Positions 1 to 7,377 of a stretch of DNA of 64,000 nt are shown here, one piece after another. Source of the stretch: Shewanella jiangmenensis (GTDB lineage: Bacteria; Pseudomonadota; Gammaproteobacteria; Enterobacterales; Shewanellaceae). Location of the stretch: contig NZ_JAHEPS010000012.1 in the NCBI RefSeq assembly GCF_018596335.1, positions 1-64,000 on the forward strand, read 5' to 3'. The translations under genes and the position numbers were made by a program. Numbering within the stretch: position 1 is the stretch's first letter; every line of letters starts with the position of its first letter. The notes under the pieces are model-generated. The model was not told the DNA's origin and did no database searches. It worked only from the letters and a program-made list of their open reading frames with translations.

Positions 1-764
1 ATATTGAAAAAGGTGTGTTGGCACCTGAGCCGCTACTGCGCTCCGCCGCTAATGGCTACTATCTTACCGCAGTTAAATATCATCGATTCTGTACATCTGT
101 CCAGAAAACGGGCTCGGTAGTCAATACTTGGTGGTGGTCCACCATAACGGCTTTTAAGTTGGTACCCATGCTGTTGGCGGGGCTTAAATCCGAGGCTGAT
201 GAGCTCTATCATGCCAATGCCACCGCATGGCGAACTGGTTGGGTTATTCGCTCCCATAGTTTTATTGGCGATTTTTTGGTGCTGCTGTACGGGCGTTATT
301 TAGGCGTGATTGAGCCCCCTTTTGCGGCCGAAATCCAAATAAACATGCGTAAAACCGCGCCCTTTCCTTACACGGCAATTTTGGATAACTGGGATAGCCC
401 GGACACGGAGTTGGTTGCCACTATGCTGCAGACCCTGTGCGACCATCAGGTAGAGCAAGCCGTCTTAGGAGATAAGAAGTGTTATTTCGAGTTTAACGGC
501 GGCATATACACTTATTTGCCTTTGGCCGCCTTATTGCTGATGAAACTGCGAGCGCTCCGGGGATTGGCCAATCCACAATTCAGCCATCCCGGTTTTGGCG
601 ATGTCAGCGCCTTATTTGAACAGGTGTCGACCGCATTCAGCGAATATGTTGGGTTACATCAGATCACCCGGATTGAGGATGCCGCCGACGAGGAGTTAAA
701 TAAGATCTTGGCAAGAATGTATTCTCAGGACTTTGATGCCCATGCCATCTTTGCCAATAAATGA
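1..764 (+). CDS. Tandem paralogue, copy 1 (5' truncated by window edge), putative immunity-type protein
   Basis: Open frame runs in from the left edge (the codons before position 15 are in frame and match the interior of the next two copies), so this is the C-terminal ~254 residues of a ~338-aa protein. It is nearly identical to copies 2 and 3. No signal peptide or clear membrane segment is visible; the sequence is Trp/Tyr/Leu-rich and probably all-helical and cytosolic. I do not recognise the family with certainty. The tandem duplication of near-identical genes recalls immunity genes of contact-dependent or T6SS effectors (for example Imm49 or DUF1910/DUF1911 PoNi-like proteins), but that is inference. 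Copy-specific residues include a Lys codon at 75-77 where copies 2 and 3 carry Gln and Glu. Confidence 0.8.
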   Translation, partial: IEKGVLAPEPLLRSAANGYYLTAVKYHRFCTSVQKTGSVVNTWWWSTITAFKLVPMLLAGLKSEADELYHANATAWRTGWVIRSHSFIGDFLVLLYGRYLGVIEPPFAAEIQINMRKTAPFPYTAILDNWDSPDTELVATMLQTLCDHQVEQAVLGDKKCYFEFNGGIYTYLPLAALLLMKLRALRGLANPQFSHPGFGDVSALFEQVSTAFSEYVGLHQITRIEDAADEELNKILARMYSQDFDAHAIFANK

Positions 765-821
765 TAACCCGTCATCGCACTTTCACCTGCGTATTTCATC
801 ACCCGCAGCATGGAGGCATCA

Positions 822-1835
822 ATGGATGCGCTGTTAAGCAAATTTCTCAATAAACGTAGCCGTAGCCGCAAAGACATGCGCAGCTATGCCAACTCCGTCG
901 TTCCTAATAACCAGTTCCGGCTGACGGAGTACATCGAAACCGGGATAGCCAACATATTTGAAAGTATAAAGGAATACCGTGACTTTGATGAGGATTTCCG
1001 TCAATGGCAGTTATTAACGCCAGAGCTTGGCGTGCCAGAAGCTCATTGGGGTTATATCGCCCAGCTAACCTATATTGAAAATGGTGCGTTGGCACCTGAG
1101 CCGCTACTGCGCTCCGCCGCTAATGGCTACTATCTTACCGCAGTTCAATATCATCGATTCTGTACATCTGTCCAGAAAACGGGCTCGGTAGTCAATACTT
1201 GGTGGTGGTCTACCGAAGCAGCGTTTAAGTTGGTACCCATGCTGTTGGCGGGGCTTAAATCCGAGGCTGATGAGCTCTATCATGCCAATGCCACCGCATG
1301 GCGAACTACTTGGGTTATTCGCTCCAAAAGTTTTATTGGCGATTTTTTGGTGCTGCTGTACGGGCGTTATTTAGGCGTGATTGAGCCCCCTTTTGCGGCC
1401 GAAATCCAAATAAACATGCGTAAAACCGCCCCCTTTCCTTACACGGCAATTCTGGATAACTGGCATAGCCCGGACACGGAGTTGGTTGCCACTATGCTGC
1501 AGACCCTATGCGACCATCAGGTAGAGCAAGCCGTCTTAGGAGATAAGAAGTGTTATTTCGAGTTTAACGGCGGCATATACACTTATTTACCTTTAACCGC
1601 CTTATTGCTGATGAAACTGCGAGCGCTCCGGGGATTGGCCAATCCACAATTCAGCCATCCCGGTTTTGGCGATGTCAGCGCCTTATTTGAACAGGTGTCG
1701 AGCGCATTCAGCGAATATGTTGGGTTACATCAGATCACCCGGATTGAGGATGCCGCTGACGAGGAGTTAAATAAGATCTTGGCAAGAATGTATTCTCAGG
1801 ACTTTGATGCACATGCCATCTTTGCCAATAAATGA
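822..1835 (+). CDS. Tandem paralogue, copy 2, putative immunity-type protein
   Basis: A 337-aa protein of unrecognised family, complete. The start at 822 is chosen because a perfect GGAGG lies at 812-816, five bases upstream; the in-frame ATG at 810 overlaps that ribosome site and has none of its own. The N-terminus is basic (KRSRSRKDMRS), followed by a segment (about residues 26-50) that differs strongly from copy 3, then a ~250-residue body shared almost exactly by all three copies. The 57-bp spacer to copy 1 is repeated after this gene, so the unit is gene plus spacer (1071 bp). Cytosolic by absence of a signal peptide. Immunity function is a hypothesis from array architecture only; no toxin gene is inside the window. 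Confidence 0.85.
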   Translation: MDALLSKFLNKRSRSRKDMRSYANSVVPNNQFRLTEYIETGIANIFESIKEYRDFDEDFRQWQLLTPELGVPEAHWGYIAQLTYIENGALAPEPLLRSAANGYYLTAVQYHRFCTSVQKTGSVVNTWWWSTEAAFKLVPMLLAGLKSEADELYHANATAWRTTWVIRSKSFIGDFLVLLYGRYLGVIEPPFAAEIQINMRKTAPFPYTAILDNWHSPDTELVATMLQTLCDHQVEQAVLGDKKCYFEFNGGIYTYLPLTALLLMKLRALRGLANPQFSHPGFGDVSALFEQVSSAFSEYVGLHQITRIEDAADEELNKILARMYSQDFDAHAIFANK

Positions 1836-1892
1836 TAACCCGTCATCGCACTTTCACCTGCGTATTTCATCACCCGCAGCATGGAGGCATCA

Positions 1893-2909
1893 ATGGATGC
1901 GCTGTTAAGCAAATTTCAGAATAAACGTAGCCGTAGCCGCAAAGACATGCGCAGCTATGCCAACTCCGTATTCACTCGTTGCCAGTTAGAGCGGACCGAG
2001 TACATCGATACCGGGATAGCTGAAGCTTTTGAACGTATAAAGAAATACCGCGACTTTGATGAGGATTTCCGTCAATGGCAGTTATTAACGTCAGAGCTTG
2101 GCGTGCCAGAAGGTCATTGGGGTTATATCGCCCAGCTTACCTATATTGAAAAAGGTGTGTTGGCACCTGAGCCGCTACTGCGCTCCGCCGCTAATGGCTA
2201 CTATCTTACCGCAGTTGAATATCATCGATTTTGTACATCTGTCCAGAAAACGGGCTCGGTAGTCAATACTTGGTGGTGGTCCACCATAACGGCGTTTAAG
2301 TTGGTACCCATGCTGTTGGCGGGGCTTAAATCCGAGGCTGATGAGCTCTATCATGCCAATGCCACCGCATGGCGAACTACTTGGGTTAATCGCTCCCATA
2401 GTTTTATTGGCGATTTTTTGGTACTGCTGTACGGGCGTTATTTAGGCGTGATTGAGCCTCCTTTTGCGGCCGAAATCCAAATAAACATGCGTAAGACCGC
2501 GCCCTTTCCTTACACGGCAATTTTGGATAACTGGGATAGCCCGGACACGGAGTTGGTTGCCACTATGCTGCAGACCCTATGCGACCATCAGGTAGAGCAA
2601 GCCGTCTTAGGAGGTAAGAAGTGTTATTTCGAGTTTAACGGCGGCATATACACTTATTTACCTTTAACCGCCTTATTGCTGATGAAACTGCGAGCGCTCC
2701 GGGGATTGGCCAATCCACAATTCAGCCATCCCGGTTTTGGCGATGTCAGCGCCTTATTTGAACAGGTGTCGACCGCATTCAGCGAATATGTTGGGTTACA
2801 TCAGATCACCCGGATTGAGGATGCCGCCGACGAGGAGTTAAATAAGATCTTGGCAAGAATGTATTCTCAGGACTTTGATGCCCATGCCATCTTTGCTCTT
2901 AACATTTGA
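1893..2909 (+). CDS. Tandem paralogue, copy 3 (last of the array), putative immunity-type protein
   Basis: A 338-aa protein starting at ATG 1893 with the same GGAGG ribosome site as copy 2. It is the last unit: its C-terminus reads ALNI instead of ANK, so the repeat breaks within the final codons and the shared spacer is absent after it. Compared with copy 2 it carries a replaced block around residues 26-50, a Glu codon at 2217-2219 (Lys and Gln in copies 1 and 2), Asn for Ile in the WVxRS motif and Gly for Asp in LGDKK. The rest is nearly invariant. It is convergent with the CDF transporter gene, with a large inverted repeat between them. Function unknown; see copies 1 and 2. Confidence 0.85.
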   Translation: MDALLSKFQNKRSRSRKDMRSYANSVFTRCQLERTEYIDTGIAEAFERIKKYRDFDEDFRQWQLLTSELGVPEGHWGYIAQLTYIEKGVLAPEPLLRSAANGYYLTAVEYHRFCTSVQKTGSVVNTWWWSTITAFKLVPMLLAGLKSEADELYHANATAWRTTWVNRSHSFIGDFLVLLYGRYLGVIEPPFAAEIQINMRKTAPFPYTAILDNWDSPDTELVATMLQTLCDHQVEQAVLGGKKCYFEFNGGIYTYLPLTALLLMKLRALRGLANPQFSHPGFGDVSALFEQVSTAFSEYVGLHQITRIEDAADEELNKILARMYSQDFDAHAIFALNI

Positions 2910-2961
2910 CGAGTAACCGGTAACATCGCCGGCAAGCCGCTGACGCCACATCATCTGGCGC

Positions 2962-3001
2962 GAGACTAAGTAAGGTGCGAACAGGCACCAAGCTTAGTCT
3001 C
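2962..3001. repeat. Inverted repeat between convergent genes
   Basis: GAGACTAAG (2962-2970) and CTTAGTCTC (2993-3001) form a 9-bp outer stem; GGTGC (2974-2978) and GCACC (2985-2989) form an inner stem separated by symmetric 3-nt bulges, with a 6-nt loop. It sits between two convergent genes and may end transcription from both sides, but neither side has a clear T-run. Confidence 0.6.
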
Positions 3002-3025
3002 TGACAAGACCCGTTCAAACGCTCC

Positions 3026-3937
3026 TTAATGCAAACAACCGGCGCTGGTTGCGCTGAGTACCGCCGCATCGGCTGCGCCTTTTGGGGCATGAGAAAGCTC
3101 GAGCAGCAGTCGCGCGCGGGGCACCAGGGTTTGGATGAGCTGGCGCAGGCGCGCTTGTTCGCCATCGCTTACCTTGGTCACGCTTAAGCTTATCCCAAGC
3201 TGCACATCCTTATCGGTCAGCTGCCAGGCGGTTAAACTGTTGACCTGCGCCACGGCGGTATCGCTTTGCAGTGCTGCCCGCAGCAGCGCTAAATCAAGCT
3301 CCGCTGGCGCCGCCTGCATTAATACCCGGCAGGCCTGACACAGCAAAAGCACCCCGTGGTACATCACATAGGCCGAGATAATTGCCGTCACGATAAGGTC
3401 GGCAATATACCAGTCAAACAGCATGATAAAGACGCCGGCGATAATCACCGCCACCGAGGCCATGGCGTCCGACACATTGTGGATAAAGGCCGCGCGCAGG
3501 TTCATGCTGTCTTTGGCACCGGCCTTGAGGGTCAAAAGCGCGGTGACGATGTCGATAACAAGGGCTATGCCAGCGACCACAAAAATAATGAAGCCGTCTA
3601 CCGGGGTGGGATTTTGATAGCGCTGCCAGGCCTCAAACAGCAGGTACAGACCCACAAGGATAAGCGTCAAACTGTTAAAGGCAGTGGCGAGGATTTCGGC
3701 CCGGCCATAGCCGAATGAATAGCTGTCGTTGGCCGGTTTTCGGCCAAGTTTTCTCGCTATCAGCGCCACCAGAATGGCACCCGCGTCACTTAAATTGTGC
3801 AGCGCATCGGCCACCAGCGATAAGCTGCCCGCCAGCAGGCCGCCGATGATCTGTGCCACTGTCAGCAGCACATTGATAAATATAGCGATATACAGATTCC
3901 TGTCGCTACCGCCTGTATGATCATGGGTGTGACCCAT
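3026..3937 (-). CDS. Cation diffusion facilitator (CDF) family divalent-metal exporter
   Basis: Inner-membrane antiporter that exports Zn/Co/Cd-type cations in exchange for protons, 303 aa. The start at 3937 is chosen because AGGAGG lies five bases upstream; a longer in-frame extension lacks this. The N-terminus is His-rich (GHTHDHTGG). Six membrane segments are apparent, and two HxxxD motifs (H47-D51 in HNLSD, H153-D157 in HNVSD) match the transport-site pairs of TM2 and TM5. His in the TM2 pair is typical of Zn-CDFs rather than the DxxxD of iron-type members. A ~90-residue cytosolic C-terminal domain follows. It lies downstream of an RND metal-efflux operon on the same strand, 226 bp away, consistent with joint metal resistance. 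CzcD/ZitB-like; exact substrate not assigned. Confidence 0.93.
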   Translation of the reverse strand: MGHTHDHTGGSDRNLYIAIFINVLLTVAQIIGGLLAGSLSLVADALHNLSDAGAILVALIARKLGRKPANDSYSFGYGRAEILATAFNSLTLILVGLYLLFEAWQRYQNPTPVDGFIIFVVAGIALVIDIVTALLTLKAGAKDSMNLRAAFIHNVSDAMASVAVIIAGVFIMLFDWYIADLIVTAIISAYVMYHGVLLLCQACRVLMQAAPAELDLALLRAALQSDTAVAQVNSLTAWQLTDKDVQLGISLSVTKVSDGEQARLRQLIQTLVPRARLLLELSHAPKGAADAAVLSATSAGCLH

Positions 3938-4096
3938 ACCCACCTCCTGAAACTCGTTTAATAAAGATACCTCAGGGTGAAAAAGGAAGGAGCATCCCGC
4001 TCCCATGCACCAAACTCAGCTTTGCACTCTGCTACGCCGCAGCAAGGGAAAAATGGGCAAAACCCCTGCTGCAACATACAAAGCAAGCGGTGCCAA

Positions 4097-4131
4097 CCGG
4101 GGCTTGCGGGTTAGGCGAGCGCAAGCCCCGG
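4097..4131. repeat. 12-bp perfect inverted repeat downstream of the RND pump gene
   Basis: CCGGGGCTTGCG (4097-4108) and CGCAAGCCCCGG (4120-4131) pair perfectly around an 11-nt loop, just after the end of the minus-strand RND gene (4164) and before the CDF start (3937). A very stable hairpin; no adjacent T-run on the minus strand, so it could be an mRNA 3'-end stabiliser, an attenuator or a Rho-assisted terminator. Confidence 0.6.
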
Positions 4132-4163
4132 GCCATCCATGGCGAGTTTTCAGCAACTTGCTA

Positions 4164-7100
4164 TCAGTTAGGCTCCTCCAGCTCGCGCTCGTCCCGCTTA
4201 TACAGCGCCATGTACAGGGTCGGCAGCACCAGCAATGTGAGGGCCGTCGAGCTGAACAGGCCGCCGATAATCACCACCGCCAGCGGCTTTTGAATTTCGC
4301 TGCCCACACCACTTGAGAGCAAAATCGGAATAAGCCCCAGCGCCGAGGTCAGTGCCGTCATCAGCACCGGACGCAGACGCGCGGCCGTACCCTCATACAC
4401 CGCCTGATACAGGGCTTCGCCGCCAGCGCGGCGCTGATTGATAGAATCCACCAGCACCACGCCATTGAGCACGGCTACGCCAAACAGAGTGATAAAGCCG
4501 ATGGAGCTGGGTACCGACAAATAAGTGCCGCTGACATAGAGCGCCACCACGCCGCCAATCAGCGCCAGTGGCACGTTGGCCATGATGAGCCCCACTTGCT
4601 TGAGCGCGCCGAAGGAGAAATACAGCAAGAGCGCAATCAAACCGATGGACACAGGCACCACCAGCATCAGCTTGGCCTGGGCCCGCTGCTGGTTTTCGTA
4701 CTGGCCGCCAACACTCACGGTATAACCCGGCGGCAGCTGGGCCTCGGGCACTAAAGCGTAGATGTCTTTCACCACCGAGCCCATATCGCGGCCAGAGACG
4801 TTGGCCTGCACCACCACCCGGCGCTGCACATCATCGCGGCGAATGTTGGGCGGCGCCAATTCCACCACCACCTCGGCAACTTCACCCAGGCGTACCCGCG
4901 CGCCGTTGGCACCAACCAAGAGGAAGTCGGCAATGGCATCGGCGCTGGCGCGGGTATCGGCCTTGAGGCGCACATTGATGTCGTAGCGGGCGTTGCCGTC
5001 AATCACCTGCCCGGCGGCGCTGCCGCCAATGCCGGTGCTGACAAGGTTCATCACCTCATCCACGCTGATGCCGTAGCGCGCCAGACGGGCACGGTCGGGG
5101 CGCACCACCAGCTGCGCCTCGCCGCTCACCTGCTCAAGCGACACATCCACGGCGCCGGGCACTTTTGACACCAGATCCGAAAGCGTCTGACCTTTTTCGG
5201 CCAGTACATCCAAGTCCGGGCCAAACAGCTTAATGGCAAGCTGAGCTTTTACGCCGGATAACAGCTCATCCACCCGGGTGGCAATGGGCTGAGAGAAGGT
5301 AAACAGCAAGCCCGGGAATACCGCCAGCTTTTCTTCCATCAGCCGCTGCAGCTCGGCGCGGCTTCCAGCCGACTGCCACTCTTCAATCGGCTTAAGGCCG
5401 ATGTAGATTTCGATGTTGCTTACTGGCTCAGGATCGCCGCCAAGCTCAGGGGCACCGATGCGCGACAGGGCATATTCCACCTCGGGGAATTCCAGCAGCA
5501 TGGCCTCAAGCTTGGGCGCCACCATCAGTGAGGTTTCCAGGCTTGCGGTGGGCGCCAGAGTTACCCGCAGGTTGATGGTGCCTTCTTCAAGCTCGGGCAC
5601 AAACTCGGTGCCAAGCCTGGGCAGCAGCGCCATGCTGAGACCAAACAGCAGCAGCGCTGTGCCCCCCACGGCCTTGGGCCGCGCCATCACAGCGCCCAGC
5701 ACGCGGCGGTAGCCCTTATCGATTGGCGTAAGCAGCGGGCTTTGGCGCAGATGCACGCCACGGCGAAACAGGTACACCGCCAGCGCGGGCACCACCACCA
5801 GCGCCACCAGCAGCGCCGACAGCATGGCCAGAATGATGCTGATAGCCATTGGCTGGAACAGCTTGCCTTCGACCCCTTCGAGGGCAAACAGCGGCGCAAA
5901 CACCACGATAATGATGAGGGTCGCGAAGAAAATCGGGCTGCACACCTCCCGCGCCGCCTGCAAAATCCGCATGGCAATGCCGCCATAGCCGCCTTCGCGG
6001 TGGGCATCTTCTTCACTAAGGCCCGGGTCAGTCGGCTGGCCATCATCAATCCGGCCTTCGGGCTGGGTGAGGTGGCGGAAAATGTTTTCCACCATTACCA
6101 CAGAGCCATCCACCAGCATGCCGATGGCAACGGCAAGGCCACCAAGGGACATGAGGTTGGCCGACATGCTGAAATAAGACATCACCATCAGCGCCAGCGC
6201 TATCGAAACCGGAATCGACAAGAGCACCAGCGCAGTGGCGCGCACATTCACCAAAAACAGCGCCAGCACAGCCACAATAAACACAAAGGCCAGCAGGAGC
6301 GCATCGCGCACCGTGGTCACCGCCTTGGTCACCAGATCCGACTGATCGTAGAACACCTCAAAGGTCACCCCATCCGGCAGCGCCTGCTGAATAAGCGCGG
6401 TGCGGCTGTTGATGTCATCTATGGTCGCCTTGGTGTTGGCGCCCATGCGTTTGAGGATAACCCCGGCCACCACTTCGCCCAGCGGTGCAGGGCTACCGGC
6501 TTCATCGCGACGGGTCATGGTCACGGCGCCGACACGGATTTCACTGCCAAAGGCAACCTGGGCCACATCCATAACACGCACCGGCGTGCCCTGCCATTCG
6601 GCAAGGGGAATTTGCGCGATGGCATCGAGCCCCGCTTCACCGGCGGGGAGCAAACCATAACCGCGCACCACCAGCTGCTCCTGCCCTTTGGCCATAAACC
6701 AGCCGCCGGCGTTGCGGTTGTTGCCTTCAAGCGCCGTGGTCACATCATCCAGCTTGAGGCCGTAGGAGAGCAGCTTGGCCGGGTCGACCTGCACCTGATA
6801 CTGGCGCACCTCGCCACCAAAGGAGAGCACATCGGTTACGCCGCCAACCGGCATCATGATGAGCTTAACCAGATAGTCGTTAAGGCTGCGAAGCTCGTCC
6901 GGCGCTATGCCCGAGTCGGGTGCGGCGCGCAGAATGTACTGATACACCTGCCCAAGGCCAGAGGTATTGGGGCCGATTTCCGGCACGCCCACGCCGTCGG
7001 GGATCATCTCTTTCGCAGCCTGCAACTGCTCAAACACCTGCTGGCGGGCGAAGTAGATGTCGGTACCTTCTTCAAACACCACGGTCACGATAGAAAGCCC

Positions 7101-7364
7101 GGTGCGCGACAAAGAGCGCACCTCGGTTACCGAAGGCAGCGCGTACATGGCCGACTCCACCGGATAGCTGATAAGCTTCTCCACTTCTTCGGCGGCAAGC
7201 CCTTCAGCGGCGGTATTCACCTGCACCTGCACGTTGGTTACATCGGGAAAAGCATCCAAATCCAGCTTGGGCAACATCACGGCCGCAGCCGCCATGGCGC
7301 CTATCAGAAACAGCAGCACTATCAGGCGGCTTCGCACCGCCTGCTCAATCAATTTTTGTAGCAT
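4164..7364 (-). CDS. CusA/CzcA family heavy-metal efflux RND inner-membrane pump
   Basis: Proton-driven inner-membrane component of a tripartite pump moving metal ions from periplasm or cytosol out of the cell; 1066 aa, full length for HME-RND proteins (about 1030-1070). RND hallmarks are visible: N-terminal TM1, the DAFPDVTNVQV segment, a large periplasmic loop, a mid-protein TM cluster with the proton-relay motif VDGSVVMVEN, and a second repeat with NVPLALIGG and LFGVAVLNG. The position occupied by the first Asp of the CzcA triad (DFGxxxDG) is Ala here (AIGMLVDG), as in CusA, while the following DG resembles CzcA, so the substrate cannot be assigned. Starts 13 bp after the adaptor gene, with TGAGG as ribosome site; last gene of the operon. 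Confidence 0.95.
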   Translation of the reverse strand: MLQKLIEQAVRSRLIVLLFLIGAMAAAAVMLPKLDLDAFPDVTNVQVQVNTAAEGLAAEEVEKLISYPVESAMYALPSVTEVRSLSRTGLSIVTVVFEEGTDIYFARQQVFEQLQAAKEMIPDGVGVPEIGPNTSGLGQVYQYILRAAPDSGIAPDELRSLNDYLVKLIMMPVGGVTDVLSFGGEVRQYQVQVDPAKLLSYGLKLDDVTTALEGNNRNAGGWFMAKGQEQLVVRGYGLLPAGEAGLDAIAQIPLAEWQGTPVRVMDVAQVAFGSEIRVGAVTMTRRDEAGSPAPLGEVVAGVILKRMGANTKATIDDINSRTALIQQALPDGVTFEVFYDQSDLVTKAVTTVRDALLLAFVFIVAVLALFLVNVRATALVLLSIPVSIALALMVMSYFSMSANLMSLGGLAVAIGMLVDGSVVMVENIFRHLTQPEGRIDDGQPTDPGLSEEDAHREGGYGGIAMRILQAAREVCSPIFFATLIIIVVFAPLFALEGVEGKLFQPMAISIILAMLSALLVALVVVPALAVYLFRRGVHLRQSPLLTPIDKGYRRVLGAVMARPKAVGGTALLLFGLSMALLPRLGTEFVPELEEGTINLRVTLAPTASLETSLMVAPKLEAMLLEFPEVEYALSRIGAPELGGDPEPVSNIEIYIGLKPIEEWQSAGSRAELQRLMEEKLAVFPGLLFTFSQPIATRVDELLSGVKAQLAIKLFGPDLDVLAEKGQTLSDLVSKVPGAVDVSLEQVSGEAQLVVRPDRARLARYGISVDEVMNLVSTGIGGSAAGQVIDGNARYDINVRLKADTRASADAIADFLLVGANGARVRLGEVAEVVVELAPPNIRRDDVQRRVVVQANVSGRDMGSVVKDIYALVPEAQLPPGYTVSVGGQYENQQRAQAKLMLVVPVSIGLIALLLYFSFGALKQVGLIMANVPLALIGGVVALYVSGTYLSVPSSIGFITLFGVAVLNGVVLVDSINQRRAGGEALYQAVYEGTAARLRPVLMTALTSALGLIPILLSSGVGSEIQKPLAVVIIGGLFSSTALTLLVLPTLYMALYKRDERELEEPN

Positions 7365-7377
7365 GGCAGCGTCCTCA

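Larger units (their letters stand above)
1..2895 (+). repeat. Tandem gene array, 1071-bp period, at least 2.7 copies
   Basis: Stops at 762-764 and 1833-1835 and starts at 822 and 1893 are each 1071 bp apart. The spacers (765-821 and 1836-1892) look identical. The repeat extends past the left window edge, so the total number of copies is unknown. Confidence 0.95.

Noticed and set aside
1..2909. Tandem copies as an assembly error
   Set aside because: The copies differ consistently in a hypervariable block and at several codons, so they are real duplicates, not one gene repeated by misassembly. The exact number upstream still needs checking.
3938..4006. N-terminal extension of the CDF transporter
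   Set aside because: AGGAGG precedes the ATG at 3937, and the extension does not look like a CDF N-terminus.
5742..7361. Long open frame on the plus strand opposite the RND pump gene
   Set aside because: The frame is His/Gln/Arg-rich and is a by-product of GC-rich coding on the other strand. The minus strand encodes a clear, full-length RND protein.
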